A DNA stretch of 64,000 nucleotides, from positions 1 to 64,000 of the forward strand of contig NZ_JAJDOO010000008.1 in the NCBI RefSeq assembly GCF_020595055.1, read 5' to 3'. Numbering within the stretch: position 1 is the stretch's first letter; each line of letters begins with the position of its first letter. Position numbers and translations under genes: made by a program. Source of the DNA: Desulfosporosinus shakirovi. GTDB taxonomy: Bacteria > Bacillota > Desulfitobacteriia > Desulfitobacteriales > Desulfitobacteriaceae. Positions 49,036 to 61,087 of this stretch are shown here, piece by piece. Under the pieces are notes generated by a model that saw only the letters and a program-made list of their open reading frames with translations, searched no databases and was not told where the DNA came from.

Positions 49036-49434
49036 GTGTCAATGTCAGATCCGATAGCAGATTTTTTAACTCGTATCCGCAACGCGGGAATGGTTTATCA
49101 CGATAAAGTTGAGGTGCCAGCATCTCGTATTAAAAGAGAGCTTGCGGAATTGCTTAAATCAGAAGGGTACATCAAGGATGTAGAATTCATTGCCGACGAC
49201 AAACAAGGCGTGATTCGGATGTATTTGAAATACGGTCCAAACCGTGAGCGTGTTATTACCGGGCTGAAGCGGATAAGCCGTCCGGGACTGCGTGTTTATG
49301 CGAAAAAGGATGAAATTCCGAAAGTCCTTGGTGGACTTGGAGTCGCAGTTATTTCAACATCCAAGGGGATAATGACAGATAAGAAAGCCCGAAAAGAGGG
49401 CCTTGGTGGAGAAGTAATCTCCTACATTTGGTAA
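49036..49434 (+). CDS. rpsH: 30S ribosomal protein S8
   Basis: S8, 132 residues: [45 protein letters not shown], and the C-terminal [31 protein letters not shown] 49036 (ATG 49042 possible). In E. coli S8 represses the spc operon. Confidence 0.96.
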   Translation: MSMSDPIADFLTRIRNAGMVYHDKVEVPASRIKRELAELLKSEGYIKDVEFIADDKQGVIRMYLKYGPNRERVITGLKRISRPGLRVYAKKDEIPKVLGGLGVAVISTSKGIMTDKKARKEGLGGEVISYIW

Positions 49435-49458
49435 TTTTCTAAGGCGGAGGTGCAATGA

Positions 49459-50013
49459 ATGTCCAGAATTGGCAAGCGCCCCATTGGAATACCCAGTGGT
49501 GTGGACTTCAAAATAGAGAGTAACGTTGTTACCGTTAAGGGTCCAAAAGGCACCTTAACAAGAGAGATTCATTCATTAATGAACATTGCCGTAGAAGACT
49601 CACAAATCATTGTTACACGGCCAGATGATCAACCTTTAAGCCGTTCTCTGCATGGACTGACTCGCACGTTAATCGCCAACATGGTAGAGGGCGTTACGAA
49701 TGGGTTTACCAAGGGTCTGGATATGGTTGGGGTTGGATATCGTGCTGCGAAGCAAGGAAACAAGTTGGTTTTAACGGTTGGAAAATCACACCCAGTTGAA
49801 CTTACTCCCTTTGAGGGGATTGACTTTGAAGTTCCTGCACCCAATAAAATTTTGGTTAAAGGAATGGATAAAGAACTCGTTGGTGCTTTTGCCGCTGTTG
49901 TTCGATCCGAACGACTGCCTGAACCCTATAAAGGCAAAGGTATTAAATACGAAGGGGAAGTCATCCGTCGTAAAGTAGGTAAGACAGGTGGCAAAAAAGG
50001 TGCCAAGAAGTAA
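49459..50013 (+). CDS. rplF: 50S ribosomal protein L6
   Basis: L6, 184 residues: [72 protein letters not shown] and the late [24 protein letters not shown], two L6 repeats. Confidence 0.97.
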   Translation: MSRIGKRPIGIPSGVDFKIESNVVTVKGPKGTLTREIHSLMNIAVEDSQIIVTRPDDQPLSRSLHGLTRTLIANMVEGVTNGFTKGLDMVGVGYRAAKQGNKLVLTVGKSHPVELTPFEGIDFEVPAPNKILVKGMDKELVGAFAAVVRSERLPEPYKGKGIKYEGEVIRRKVGKTGGKKGAKK

Positions 50014-50067
50014 TACAAATTAGGCAAGGGCAAAATCTCTTGCCAACGTGAAAGGAGTGTGTTCCCT

Positions 50068-50436
50068 TTGATTAAGCGCATTGATCGTAAGGCTATTCGC
50101 TTGAAAAAGCATAAAAGTATCCGCAAGAATGTTATCGGAGTTGCCGAGCGTCCTCGCTTAGCAGTGTTTCGGAGCTTGAATCATATTTATGCTCAGGTTA
50201 TCAATGACGAGCTCGGAGTAACACTTGTTGCGGCTTCTTCTCTCGATCCAGAGTTCAAAGCAGCAGAATTGTCAGGTGGTAACACCGCTGGCGCTCAAAA
50301 GGTTGGCGAACTGGTTGCGAAGAAAGCCCTTGAAAAAGGAATTACGCAAGTAGTATTCGATCGTGGAGGAAATATCTATCACGGCCGAATCTCAGCATTG
50401 GCGGAATCAGCGCGAGAAGCTGGACTCAGCTTCTAA
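50068..50436 (+). CDS. rplR: 50S ribosomal protein L18
   Basis: L18, 122 residues, 5S rRNA binder. TTG 50068 sits ten bases after AAAGGAG; GTG 50059 would be too close. [45 protein letters not shown] and [28 protein letters not shown]. Confidence 0.95.
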   Translation: MIKRIDRKAIRLKKHKSIRKNVIGVAERPRLAVFRSLNHIYAQVINDELGVTLVAASSLDPEFKAAELSGGNTAGAQKVGELVAKKALEKGITQVVFDRGGNIYHGRISALAESAREAGLSF

Positions 50437-50462
50437 GCTTGGGTAAAGGAGGAATTTTCAAA

Positions 50463-50963
50463 TTGGCGAAGTTCGAAGCTAATAAATCAGACATGATTGA
50501 AAAGGTTGTTCATATTGCCCGTGTGGCCAAGGTTGTTAAAGGTGGACGCCGCTTTAGCTTTAGCGCTCTGGTTGTGGTCGGAGACGGCAACGGACGTGTT
50601 GGTGCTGGACTGGGAAAAGCTGGAGAAGTTCCTGAAGCAATTCGTAAAGGAATCGAAGATGCTAAAAAGAATCTCATAAGCGTTCCTATGCACGGAACCA
50701 CTATTACTCATCCCATCAATGGAATATTTGGTGCGGGACACGTGCTGTTAAAGCCGGCTTCCAAAGGAACTGGAGTTATTGCTGGAGGAGCTGTTCGTGC
50801 AGTTCTCGAGGTTGCCGGAGTTCATGACATTCTAACGAAGTCATTGGGTTCAGCAAACCCGCATAATATGGTTAATGCGACGATGACAGCCTTAAAATCT
50901 CTCAAACGTCCAGAAGAGATTGCCAAACTCCGAGGCAAGACCGTAGCAGAAGTTCTAGGTTAA
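50463..50963 (+). CDS. rpsE: 30S ribosomal protein S5
   Basis: S5, 166 residues. TTG 50463 follows AAAGGAGG; the upstream part of the open frame runs through that site and is untranslated. [56 protein letters not shown] and [33 protein letters not shown]. Confidence 0.96.
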   Translation: MAKFEANKSDMIEKVVHIARVAKVVKGGRRFSFSALVVVGDGNGRVGAGLGKAGEVPEAIRKGIEDAKKNLISVPMHGTTITHPINGIFGAGHVLLKPASKGTGVIAGGAVRAVLEVAGVHDILTKSLGSANPHNMVNATMTALKSLKRPEEIAKLRGKTVAEVLG

Positions 50964-50975
50964 GGAGGGTTGGTC

Positions 50976-51158
50976 ATGAAAATTAAAGTGACACTAACAA
51001 AGAGCCCAATCGGATATTCTAAAGCACAGCACAAAGTGTTACAAGCACTTGGCTTGGGAAAAGTTGGATCAAGTGCAGTTCATGAAGACAGTCCTGGGAT
51101 TCTGGGAATGGTTCATAAATGCATGCATTTGGTAACGGTAGAAACACTAGCTCAATAG
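50976..51158 (+). CDS. rpmD: 50S ribosomal protein L30
   Basis: L30, 60 residues: [56 protein letters not shown] 50976 sits after AAGGAGGG. Present in the spc operon between S5 and L15 as usual. Confidence 0.95.
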   Translation: MKIKVTLTKSPIGYSKAQHKVLQALGLGKVGSSAVHEDSPGILGMVHKCMHLVTVETLAQ

Positions 51159-51176
51159 AAGGAGGTGTAGGCCAGC

Positions 51177-51617
51177 ATGAAATTGCATGAACTAAAGCCT
51201 GCTGAAGGATCAACACATGCACCTAAGCGCTTGGGTCGCGGCATTGGTTCCGGACATGGTAAAACTTCCGGCAAAGGACACAAGGGGCAAAATTCGCGAG
51301 CAGGCGGTGGAGTACGTCCGGGTTTTGAAGGTGGACAAAATCCTCTGTTTCGCAGAGCGCCAAAGCGTGGCTTTAATAATATTTCCAGAAAAGAAATTGT
51401 TGCATTGAATGTTCGTGACTTAGAACGTTTTGAAGATGGTACCGAAGTTACGATTGAAAGCCTCTTTGAAATTGGTTTGATCAAAGCCGCTAAAGATGGC
51501 GTTAAGATTCTGGCAACAGGGGACTTGACCAAAGCACTGACCGTCAAAATTGACAAAGTCAGCCCAGCAGCGGCAAAGAAGATAGTTGCGGCGGGTGGAA
51601 AAGTAGAGGTGGAGTAG
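51177..51617 (+). CDS. rplO: 50S ribosomal protein L15
   Basis: L15, 146 residues: [66 protein letters not shown]-like core and a C-terminal [15 protein letters not shown]. The terminal base of its stop is almost adjacent to secY (one base gap). Confidence 0.96.
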   Translation: MKLHELKPAEGSTHAPKRLGRGIGSGHGKTSGKGHKGQNSRAGGGVRPGFEGGQNPLFRRAPKRGFNNISRKEIVALNVRDLERFEDGTEVTIESLFEIGLIKAAKDGVKILATGDLTKALTVKIDKVSPAAAKKIVAAGGKVEVE

Positions 51618-51618
51618 G

Positions 51619-53561
<1,943 letters not shown>

Positions 53562-53566
53562 TCAGC

Positions 53567-54313
53567 ATGATTGAGCTGAAAAATGCGAACCAATTAGTTC
53601 TAATGCGTAATGCAGGGCGGATCGTGGCTGAGACACTTGCCCTTATCCGTGAGCACGCTAAGCCCGGTGTTACAACACTGGAACTGGATCGCATAGCTGA
53701 GAAATATATTCGTGCGCAGGGTGCCATACCAGCGTTTAAAGGATATAATGGTTTTCCCGCAACGCTGTGTACCTCTGTAAATGAACAAGTAGTTCATGGA
53801 ATACCCGGTTTAAGGATTCTAGAATCTGGAGATATTATAAGTATAGATTGCGGTGCACTCATTGAGGGTTACTTTGGAGATGCGGCTGTGACTTTACCAA
53901 TTGGAGAAGTTGGTGAAGACCTCCAAAAACTTTTGAGAGTGACTGAAGAGTCCTTGATGCAGGGTATTGCACAAGCTAAAGTAGGCAATCGCCTTTATGA
54001 CGTCTCTAATGCGGTTCAAACGCATGTTGAAGCAAATGGGTTTTCAGTAGTGCGCGATTATGTTGGGCACGGGATTGGAAAAGCCATGCATGAGGATCCT
54101 CAGATCCCGAATTTTGGCAAACCAGGCCGGGGGCCACGACTCGAGGTTGGTATGGCCTTGGCTATTGAGCCCATGGTGAACATGGGTACGTATGAAGTGC
54201 AGACGCTAAAGGATCGCTGGACTGTGGTTACGAAAGATAACCGGCCATCGGCCCATTTCGAGCACACAGTTGCAATTACGGAAAATGGCCTAGAAATTCT
54301 AACTCGATGTTAG
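53567..54313 (+). CDS. map: Methionine aminopeptidase, type I
   Basis: Removes initiator methionine, 248 residues. Metal ligands appear in IDCGALIEGYFGDAAVT, YVGHGIGKAMHEDP, AIEPMVNMG and SAHFEHTVAI. Six bases after adk, as in most Firmicute spc operons. The KOW-domain gene often found before infA is missing. Confidence 0.96.
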   Translation: MIELKNANQLVLMRNAGRIVAETLALIREHAKPGVTTLELDRIAEKYIRAQGAIPAFKGYNGFPATLCTSVNEQVVHGIPGLRILESGDIISIDCGALIEGYFGDAAVTLPIGEVGEDLQKLLRVTEESLMQGIAQAKVGNRLYDVSNAVQTHVEANGFSVVRDYVGHGIGKAMHEDPQIPNFGKPGRGPRLEVGMALAIEPMVNMGTYEVQTLKDRWTVVTKDNRPSAHFEHTVAITENGLEILTRC

Positions 54314-54353
54314 GTGCGAGGCGTAGGGAATGCCAGAGGAGGGGTAAATAATT

Positions 54354-54572
54354 ATGTCAAAAGAAGACGTGATTGAAGTTGAAGGTAAAGTTTTAGAGCC
54401 GTTGCCAAATGCCATGTTCCAAGTTGAGTTGGCAAATGGACACAAGGTATTAGCGCATGTCTCTGGAAAAATCCGCATGAATTTTATTAGAATTCTGCCG
54501 GGAGATCGGGTCACTGTGGAGCTTTCCCCTTATGATCTGTCTCGAGGAAGAATCACATACAGGTTTAAGTAA
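54354..54572 (+). CDS. infA: Translation initiation factor IF-1
   Basis: IF-1, 72 residues, single OB fold that occupies the ribosomal A site during initiation: [72 protein letters not shown]-type sequence, complete. GAGGAGG upstream. Confidence 0.97.
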   Translation: MSKEDVIEVEGKVLEPLPNAMFQVELANGHKVLAHVSGKIRMNFIRILPGDRVTVELSPYDLSRGRITYRFK

Positions 54573-54593
54573 TGACCAAAGGGAGGGATTACA

Positions 54594-54707
54594 GTGAAAG
54601 TAAAGCCTTCTGTTAAAAAGATCTGTGAAAAATGTAAAATTATTCGTCGCCATGGTAAAGTCATGATCATTTGTGAAAATCCGAAACACAAGCAACGACA
54701 AGGCTAA
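54594..54707 (+). CDS. rpmJ: 50S ribosomal protein L36
   Basis: A 37-residue L36 with GTG start after GGGAGGG. The zinc site is C11, C14, C27 and H33 ([28 protein letters not shown] region). Short, so easily missed. It lies between infA and rpsM as usual. Confidence 0.95.
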   Translation: MKVKPSVKKICEKCKIIRRHGKVMIICENPKHKQRQG

Positions 54708-54800
54708 AAAGTTTCGGTTGCGCGGCTGATTGGGGAAAATCTCCAATGCACCGATTTTATATTGTTTCCAGAACTGAAATAGTGGAGGTGTAAATTTTAG

Positions 54801-55172
54801 ATGGCACGTATCGCTGGAGTTGACTTACCGCGCGAGAAACGTTTAGAGATAGCTTTGACCTATATTTTTGGGATAGGGCTACCAACTTCACATAAGATTC
54901 TCGCTAAAACGGGTGTAAGCCCGGATGTCCGAGTGCGTGACTTGTCAGAAGATGAAGTCAGCAAGCTTCGGGAATTTATTGATAAAGAGATTAAAATTGA
55001 AGGCGACTTGCGTCGCGAAGTTTCCCTCAATATCAAACGTCTTATGGAAATTGGTTCTTATCGCGGGCTGCGCCATCGTCGCGGACTTCCGGTTCGAGGG
55101 CAACGCACGAAAACCAATGCCCGAACCCGTAAGGGCCCGGCTAAGACCGTTGGAGCAAAACGTAAAAAGTAA
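54801..55172 (+). CDS. rpsM: 30S ribosomal protein S13
   Basis: S13, 123 residues: [33 protein letters not shown] and the C-terminal [31 protein letters not shown]. Opens the alpha-operon section after a 93-base gap holding the imperfect hairpin ATTGGGGAAAATCTCCAAT (about 54730). Confidence 0.97.
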   Translation: MARIAGVDLPREKRLEIALTYIFGIGLPTSHKILAKTGVSPDVRVRDLSEDEVSKLREFIDKEIKIEGDLRREVSLNIKRLMEIGSYRGLRHRRGLPVRGQRTKTNARTRKGPAKTVGAKRKK

Positions 55173-55190
55173 TAAGGGGGGATAACCGAG

Positions 55191-55580
55191 ATGGCACGTA
55201 AAGTTGTCCGGACAAAACGCCGGGAACGCAAGAATATTGAAAGTGGAATTGCTCATATCAAATCTACTTTCAACAATACCATGGTGACCATTACGGATAC
55301 CAGCGGGAACGCACTCTCCTGGTCCAGTGCAGGTTCTCTTGGATTTAAGGGTTCTCGTAAGAGTACACCTTTTGCAGCCCAAATGGCTGCCGAAACCTGT
55401 GCTAAAGTTGCAATGGAACATGGCTTAAAAGATGTTGAATGCTATGTAAAAGGACCTGGAGCTGGACGAGAAGCTGCTATTCGAGCCCTGCAAGCTGCAG
55501 GTTTAGAAGTTAATTTAATTAAAGACGTGACACCGATTCCACACAATGGCTGTCGGCCACCGAAACGCAGAAGGGTATAG
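55191..55580 (+). CDS. rpsK: 30S ribosomal protein S11
   Basis: S11, 129 residues: [55 protein letters not shown] and [44 protein letters not shown]. Confidence 0.97.
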   Translation: MARKVVRTKRRERKNIESGIAHIKSTFNNTMVTITDTSGNALSWSSAGSLGFKGSRKSTPFAAQMAAETCAKVAMEHGLKDVECYVKGPGAGREAAIRALQAAGLEVNLIKDVTPIPHNGCRPPKRRRV

Positions 55581-55593
55581 GAGGTGTGTAATC

Positions 55594-56223
55594 ATGGCTA
55601 GATATACTGGACCAGTCTGTCGCTTATGTCGTCGTGAAGGAATAAAGTTATTCCTTAAAGGAGAACGCTGTTATACTGGTAAGTGCGCGATCGACCGTCG
55701 TGCTTACGCCCCTGGCCAACACGGCCAAGCCCGTGCAAAGAAGCCCACTGAGTATGGTCTTCAGTTGCGAGAAAAACAAAAAGCACGCCGCATGTACGGC
55801 GTCATGGAAAAACAATTCCGTAGTTATTTTGACGAGGCTGCCCGTCGTAAAGGGGTAACCGGTGAAAACTTGTTGGTTCTGCTGGAACGTCGACTTGATA
55901 ATGTCGTTTTCCATTTGGGTTTTGCATCATCGCGCCCAGAAGCTCGTCAACTCGTTAATCACGGTCATTTTACCGTAAATGGTAAAAAAGTTGATATCGC
56001 TTCCTATTCGGTACGTGCTGGTGAAGTCATTGCTGTCAAAGAAGGCAGTAAGAGCTCGCCACGTATTAAACAACTCCTCGAAAACCTGGGTTCCCGAACA
56101 GTCCCCGGTTGGTTGAGCTTGGATGCCAATACTGCTGCTGGAACTGTAGTTGCACTGCCTACTCGTGAAGATATTCAACTGCCTATCCAAGAACACCTCA
56201 TCGTGGAGAAATACTCCCGTTAA
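55594..56223 (+). CDS. rpsD: 30S ribosomal protein S4, zinc type
   Basis: S4, 209 residues from ATG 55594 (AGGAGGTG upstream); the frame runs further upstream inside rpsK but is not used. The N-terminus holds a four-cysteine zinc motif (CRLC, then C and C about 15-20 residues on, in GERCYTGKC). The S4 RNA-binding domain is [37 protein letters not shown]4 nucleates 30S assembly and represses its operon in many bacteria. Confidence 0.96.
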   Translation: MARYTGPVCRLCRREGIKLFLKGERCYTGKCAIDRRAYAPGQHGQARAKKPTEYGLQLREKQKARRMYGVMEKQFRSYFDEAARRKGVTGENLLVLLERRLDNVVFHLGFASSRPEARQLVNHGHFTVNGKKVDIASYSVRAGEVIAVKEGSKSSPRIKQLLENLGSRTVPGWLSLDANTAAGTVVALPTREDIQLPIQEHLIVEKYSR

Positions 56224-56292
56224 TGTTGACGTTCAACCCATTTGGGTCGGATGGTTTGTATATCAAGTTCTCGAGAAAGAAGGTGCATTCCG

Positions 56293-57240
56293 ATGTTAGA
56301 AATCGAGAAGCCCAGAATCGAGTGTATCGAGCGTTCTGAAGATAACTCCTATGCAAAATTCATTGTTGAACCTCTTGAGCGAGGATATGGGATCACCTTA
56401 GGAAATTCTTTAAGGCGGATTCTCCTGTCCTCTCTCGAGGGATCAGCGGTAACATCAGTCAAAATCGAAGGAGTACTACACGAGTTCTCAACGATTCCGG
56501 GTGTTTTGGAAGACGTTACAGACATTATTCTCAATTTGAAGTCTCTTGCTTTGAAGGGCTATACGGATGAGTCTAGGGTTATACGTATTGAAGCCCAGGG
56601 TGAAGGTGTTGTCTTGGCAGGAGATATTATAACTGACCCAGATATTGAGATTTTAAACAATGACTTGAAGATTGCGACATTAGATAAAGATGGTCGGCTA
56701 TTTATGGAAATGACGGTAGAACGCGGCCGTGGCTACGTTCCTGCTGACAAAAATAAGAAGCCAGATCATGTCATCGGAGTTATCCCCATTGACTCCATCT
56801 TTGCCCCGATTTACAAGGTCAACTACACGGTAGAGGATACCCGGGTTGGTCAGATCACGGACTATGACAAGTTAACCCTTGAAGCATGGTCTAATGGCAG
56901 TATTTCACCGGAAGAAGCTACCAGTTCGGCAGCCAAAATCCTAAGTGATCATCTGCGCCTTTTCATGGGACTCACTGATAAACTCAATAGTATTGAGGTT
57001 TTGGTGGAAAAAGAAGAGGAAGCCAAAGATAAAATCCTCGAGATGACGATTGAGGAATTAGATCTGTCTGTTCGTTCTTACAACTGCCTGAAACGGGCAG
57101 GGATTAACTCTGTTGAAGAGTTGACCCAAAAAACGGAAGAAGACATGATTAAAGTACGTAACCTTGGTCGCAAGTCTTTAGAAGAAGTGGAATTTAAACT
57201 TAAAGACTTAGGTTTATCTTTCCGACCTGCTGAAGACTAA
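56293..57240 (+). CDS. rpoA: DNA-directed RNA polymerase alpha subunit
   Basis: Alpha subunit, 315 residues from ATG 56293. N-terminal dimerisation domain: [61 protein letters not shown]-type sequence. The C-terminal DNA/activator-binding domain ends [60 protein letters not shown]. Complete, in standard order before rplQ. Confidence 0.97.
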   Translation: MLEIEKPRIECIERSEDNSYAKFIVEPLERGYGITLGNSLRRILLSSLEGSAVTSVKIEGVLHEFSTIPGVLEDVTDIILNLKSLALKGYTDESRVIRIEAQGEGVVLAGDIITDPDIEILNNDLKIATLDKDGRLFMEMTVERGRGYVPADKNKKPDHVIGVIPIDSIFAPIYKVNYTVEDTRVGQITDYDKLTLEAWSNGSISPEEATSSAAKILSDHLRLFMGLTDKLNSIEVLVEKEEEAKDKILEMTIEELDLSVRSYNCLKRAGINSVEELTQKTEEDMIKVRNLGRKSLEEVEFKLKDLGLSFRPAED

Positions 57241-57266
57241 TTCGGTGCAAAAGGAGGGGAATGTAA

Positions 57267-57605
57267 TTGGCTTACCGCAAGTTAGGAAAAAACACTGGTC
57301 ATCGCGGGGCAATGTTGCGTAACATTGTCACTTCCCTGTTAAGACATGAGCGTATTCAAACGACAGAAGCACGCGCCAAGGAACTGAATGCTATTGCTGA
57401 AAAGATGATATCACTTGGCAAGCAAGGAGATTTGGCTGCCCGTCGTTTAACAATGGCTTATCTGATGGATGAAGATGTTGTTACGAAGTTATTTGATACT
57501 ATCGCGCCGAAATATGCTGACCGTCAAGGCGGCTATACTCGGATCATGAGACTCGGCTTACGTCGAGGAGATGCTGCCACAATGGTAATCATCGAACTCG
57601 TTTAA
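57267..57605 (+). CDS. rplQ: 50S ribosomal protein L17
   Basis: L17, 112 residues, TTG start after [48 protein letters not shown]. Last gene of the alpha section; it is followed directly by truA rather than by cobalt/ECF transporter genes. Confidence 0.96.
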   Translation: MAYRKLGKNTGHRGAMLRNIVTSLLRHERIQTTEARAKELNAIAEKMISLGKQGDLAARRLTMAYLMDEDVVTKLFDTIAPKYADRQGGYTRIMRLGLRRGDAATMVIIELV

Positions 57606-57618
57606 TGCGGTACTTAAG

Positions 57619-57657
57619 GGCTGGGTTTGCTTACAAGGTTAAGCATGCCCAGCCTTT
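57619..57657 (+). terminator. Hairpin/terminator after rplQ
   Basis: GGCTGGG (57619-57625) pairs with CCCAGCC (57648-57654), and inside it TGCTTA pairs with TAAGCA. TTTG follows, a short T tract, so termination may be partial. Confidence 0.6.
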
Positions 57658-57696
57658 GCGGTACACCCTTAGTAAGTAGCGGAGGCTATGCTTATC

Positions 57697-58482
57697 ATGC
57701 GAAACATTCGTCTAAAACTAGCCTATGACGGAACAAACTATCACGGATTCCAACGACAGGATGAAGCCCATGGGCCCACAGTTCAGGGAACCTTGGAAGC
57801 TGTATGGGCAAGACTCGTCGAGGAAAAGATAACTCTAGCTATGGCAGGTCGGACGGATGCGGGGGTGCACGCCTCCGGTCAAATTGTGAATTTCATGACT
57901 GCCGCCAGAATTCCCGAGGAAAAAATTCCTAAGGCATTTAACAGTCTGCTTCCAAGGGACATTCGCATACTTGAGGCGGAGTGTGTTGCGGACGACTTTA
58001 ATGCCCGATGGTCAGCAAAATGGAAGCGCTATGATTATCTGATTGATAATAAGCGTATACCGGATATATTTAAGCGTCTTTATGCATCCCATATGCCCAT
58101 ACCCTTAAATACTGACCACATGCAACAAGCGGCTGCCTTTCTGGAAGGACGACATAATTTTAAAACCTTTGCAGCTGCAGGTGGTGATAGTAAGAGGTTT
58201 GAACGAACGATTTATAGGTGTCAAGTAAGAGAAGAAGACAACCGATTAATTAGAGTATCCTGCGTGGGAGATGGGTTTCTATACCACATGGTCCGCATTA
58301 TTGTTGGAACACTCATGGAGGTAGGTAAGGGACGTACTCTCCCTGGAGAGATTCCCGAAATTATTGCCAGTCATGATCGGAAGCGCGCTCGCGTGATTGC
58401 ACCTGCACACGGCTTAACCCTAGTCCATGTAAATTATACGGATGAAAGTCCATTTGAGGTTTTTAAAGTGCTTTTCAAATAA
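57697..58482 (+). CDS. truA: tRNA pseudouridine(38-40) synthase
   Basis: Modifies U38-40 of tRNA anticodon arms, 261 residues from ATG 57697 (ATG 57688 possible but very near its GGAGG). RLKLAYDGTNYHGFQRQ, the catalytic-Asp motif MAGRTDAGVHASGQIVNF and a C-terminal FLYHMVRIIVGTLMEVGKGR are intact. Confidence 0.95.
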   Translation: MRNIRLKLAYDGTNYHGFQRQDEAHGPTVQGTLEAVWARLVEEKITLAMAGRTDAGVHASGQIVNFMTAARIPEEKIPKAFNSLLPRDIRILEAECVADDFNARWSAKWKRYDYLIDNKRIPDIFKRLYASHMPIPLNTDHMQQAAAFLEGRHNFKTFAAAGGDSKRFERTIYRCQVREEDNRLIRVSCVGDGFLYHMVRIIVGTLMEVGKGRTLPGEIPEIIASHDRKRARVIAPAHGLTLVHVNYTDESPFEVFKVLFK

Positions 58483-58485
58483 AGC

Positions 58486-58514
58486 TTGACATTAGGTTCA
58501 ATTTCAAATAATAT
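58486..58514 (+). promoter_or_regulatory. Promoter of rplM-rpsI
   Basis: TTGACA (58486-58491) and TAATAT (58509-58514) have a 17-base spacer, 122 bases before rplM. Confidence 0.7.
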
Positions 58515-58541
58515 ATCAATATGAGTTTTTATGCCTTGGAT

Positions 58542-58592
58542 ATGATTGAGCCCCATGCCCCTGGCATACGCAAGCATGATTGAGCCCCATGC
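58542..58592 (+). promoter_or_regulatory. Probable L13 leader with a 17-bp direct repeat
   Basis: ATGATTGAGCCCCATGC occurs twice without mismatch (58542-58558 and 58576-58592), 17 bases apart, inside the untranslated region of rplM. Between and around them GGCAT..ATGC segments can pair. The position matches the L13 leader known for Firmicute rplM mRNAs, but I have not compared it with that model. Confidence 0.55.
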
Positions 58593-58635
58593 GAGTGAGG
58601 AAAAACAGCAAAACTTCTAAATTGGAGGGAAAGTC

Positions 58636-59067
58636 ATGTCCACGTTTTTTGCGAAAGCACAAGAACAGGAGCGTAAATGGTATATTATTGACGCTGAGGG
58701 AATCCCCTTGGGTCGTATTGCTACTGAAGCAGCACGTCTCCTGAGAGGTAAACATAAACCGACATTCACCCCTAATGTTGACACGGGGGATCATGTCATT
58801 ATTATTAATGCTGCAAAATTAGTTTTAACAGGTAACAAACTAAACGATAAAATGTATCGTCGTCACTCAGGATATCCTGGCGGGTTAAAAGAAGTTCCTT
58901 ACAAAAAGTTAATGCAAATCATGCCAGAACGAGCTATGGAACATGCTGTGAAGGGAATGCTTCCTCATAACAAGTTGGGCGCCCAAATGTACACTAAGTT
59001 AAAAGTGTACAAGGGAGATACACACCCCCATCAAGCTCAACAACCTGAAATTTGGACAATTCAGTAG
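58636..59067 (+). CDS. rplM: 50S ribosomal protein L13
   Basis: L13, 143 residues: [53 protein letters not shown] and [48 protein letters not shown] precedes the ATG. Confidence 0.97.
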   Translation: MSTFFAKAQEQERKWYIIDAEGIPLGRIATEAARLLRGKHKPTFTPNVDTGDHVIIINAAKLVLTGNKLNDKMYRRHSGYPGGLKEVPYKKLMQIMPERAMEHAVKGMLPHNKLGAQMYTKLKVYKGDTHPHQAQQPEIWTIQ

Positions 59068-59084
59068 GAAGGAGGAAGTAAAAC

Positions 59085-59480
59085 ATGGCAACTCAATTAC
59101 AATACGCAGCGACTGGACGACGCAAAAATGCAATTGCTCGTGTTCGTCTTATTCCCGGTGAAGGAAAATTCATCATTAATAAGCGTGAATTAGCGGAGTA
59201 TTTTGGTAAGAAAACTCTGGAAATGATTGTTCAACAACCATTTAATATTACAGATACACTTGCTAAATATGATGTTATTGCTCTCGCTCATGGGGGGGGA
59301 ACTACTGGCCAAGCTGGTGCGATTCGTTTAGGGATTGCTCGCGCTTTGTTAAAGGCAGATATTAGTCTCCGTCCAAGTCTTAAGAGAGCTGGCTTTCTTA
59401 CACGTGACCCACGTATGAAAGAGCGTCGCAAATACGGCTTGAAGAAAGCTCGTAAAGCTCCACAATTTTCGAAACGTTAA
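59085..59480 (+). CDS. rpsI: 30S ribosomal protein S9
   Basis: S9, 131 residues: [105 protein letters not shown], whose basic tail contacts P-site tRNA. It follows rplM. Confidence 0.97.
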   Translation: MATQLQYAATGRRKNAIARVRLIPGEGKFIINKRELAEYFGKKTLEMIVQQPFNITDTLAKYDVIALAHGGGTTGQAGAIRLGIARALLKADISLRPSLKRAGFLTRDPRMKERRKYGLKKARKAPQFSKR

Positions 59481-59493
59481 TACAGTGCAATTC

Positions 59494-59522
59494 AAAGGAA
59501 GGGATTTATCCCTTCCTTTTTG
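59494..59522 (+). terminator. Terminator of rplM-rpsI
   Basis: A perfect 11-bp stem AAAGGAAGGGA / TCCCTTCCTTT with a TTTA loop and a following T run, 14 bases after rpsI. Confidence 0.9.
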
Positions 59523-59744
59523 TATTAGGAAACATATATTTGCTCACAATAGAGTTATCCTTTCACTTGTAGATTGGATACTTAAATGTTAAAAAATAGG
59601 CCCAATGTCGGCATGCTAATATTCTTTTATCCGAAAAGATAATAGTTTGAACTGGGTTGGTAAAACTTTTTGTGACAAGCCAAACGAATATTCTGAGGGT
59701 CTCCCCCATAAGGTAAGACGGAATAGACTAGGGGAGGGATAGGA

Positions 59745-60476
59745 ATGAAACCGATTTGGGTTATAAGTGTGAAACGACGTAAGATATTTTTAGGAATTGT
59801 GCTTACACTTTTTTTGACGTTAGCTCTTGTAGCTGGATTTAGTGGACAGGACAAAGAAATATGGAGTTGGACCTTGGGAGATCGAGTCATGGTAATTGAC
59901 GCAGGTCACGGAGGTGTGGACCCCGGTGCAGTTGGAATAAGCAAAGTATTAGAAAAAGATATTACCTTGGCTGTATCCAAACGCTTGCAAGCGCTGGTTC
60001 AGCAAAGTGGAGCTAAGACAATTATGGTTCGCGAAGATGACCGAGACTTAGGTACTTCTCAAGGACATTTGAGGCGGAAGAGAGAGGATTTAGCCCAACG
60101 CATCCAATTGGCGATGGACTCTCAAGCTGAAGTATATTTAAGTATTCATGCCAATAGTTTTCCCGATGCAAAACTTACAGGAGCGCAAACGTTTTATCAT
60201 TCAGATTCTCCGGAAGGAAAGCTCTTAGCTCAATCGATTCAGCAAGAGCTAAACAGTATGACAGATACCAAAAGAGTTGCTAAAGGAAATCAAGATATTT
60301 ATGTCTTAAAGAAGGCAAATCAGGCAGCCGTGACTGTCGAACTAGGCTTTCTTTCAAACCTTCAAGAAGAACAGTTATTGACCACTCCCGAATATCAACA
60401 AAGGTTAGCAATTGCAATCTTTCAAGGGGTAAGTACCTATTTTAGTAAACAAGCTGGTAATAAAGGTTCAAGATAA
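59745..60476 (+). CDS. cwlD: N-acetylmuramoyl-L-alanine amidase, CwlD type
   Basis: CwlD is needed to make the muramic-delta-lactam of spore cortex. The N-terminal signal-anchor (residues 10-32, KIFLGIVLTLFLTLALVAGF) exports an Amidase_3 domain with DAGHGGVDPGAVG, EKDITLAVSKRL, YLSIHANS and TVELGFLSN, giving the zinc-ligand histidines and the catalytic Glu. Length 243 fits CwlD. The 220 bases upstream hold no gene; a sporulation promoter is plausible but I cannot fix one. It supports a spore-former. Confidence 0.88.
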   Translation: MKPIWVISVKRRKIFLGIVLTLFLTLALVAGFSGQDKEIWSWTLGDRVMVIDAGHGGVDPGAVGISKVLEKDITLAVSKRLQALVQQSGAKTIMVREDDRDLGTSQGHLRRKREDLAQRIQLAMDSQAEVYLSIHANSFPDAKLTGAQTFYHSDSPEGKLLAQSIQQELNSMTDTKRVAKGNQDIYVLKKANQAAVTVELGFLSNLQEEQLLTTPEYQQRLAIAIFQGVSTYFSKQAGNKGSR

Positions 60477-60577
60477 ATTGGGGAATTTTGTTGAATAATA
60501 TTAGTTTTGCAGGGAAATCATTTTCTTTTCGCGAATGTGTAATCAAATAAACATATCTGTGAAAGTAGGGAACATTT

Positions 60578-61087
60578 GTGGATATTCTGCCCATTATATT
60601 ATTTCTTCTTGGCGTTTGTTTCTTGTTTTTGGGTTGGCGTTGGCAGAATCCACCCAGCGAAGAAGCCTTGACAGCCTTGAAAGGGTTAGCGTATTTGAAG
60701 AGAGAAGTTATTCGGGTACAAGATCAGGTTTATGAGCTCGAAAGTAAACTGTTAGAAGCTAGGGTGAAAGATATTCAAGAAGTTGAAAACAGAGAAATTA
60801 TATCTATAGAACAAGAATCCAATGCGGAGGAACCTAGCCCTGCGGAACTTGAAGTTGGAGAAATACAAGCTAAAGAAAATCATGATTTTAGTTTGTTTAA
60901 AACGCAAGAAGAGATAATGCATAGTGAAGTTGAATCCCACCCCCATCTCTCACCAAAATACCAAGAAGTATTGGAACTTGCCGCAAACGGGCAACGTATA
61001 CCGGAAATTGCTCAACGCTTGTTTTTAAGCCAAGATGCGGTAAGGATGGTATTGAGAATGCAAGCAGATGGAGGTAAGAACAGTTGA
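60578..61087 (+). CDS. Membrane-anchored coiled-coil protein with C-terminal helix-turn-helix-like region
   Basis: GTG start. The first 18 residues (DILPIILFLLGVCFLFLGW) form one membrane span. Residues 35-60 (LKREVIRVQDQVYELESKLLEAR) are coiled-coil-like. The middle is acidic and low-complexity, and the end (YQEVLELAANGQRIPEIAQRLFLSQDAVRMVL) resembles an HTH of the kind seen in small Firmicute membrane proteins. I do not know its function. It overlaps the next gene by four bases and follows cwlD, so a sporulation or envelope role is possible. Confidence 0.8.
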   Translation: MDILPIILFLLGVCFLFLGWRWQNPPSEEALTALKGLAYLKREVIRVQDQVYELESKLLEARVKDIQEVENREIISIEQESNAEEPSPAELEVGEIQAKENHDFSLFKTQEEIMHSEVESHPHLSPKYQEVLELAANGQRIPEIAQRLFLSQDAVRMVLRMQADGGKNS

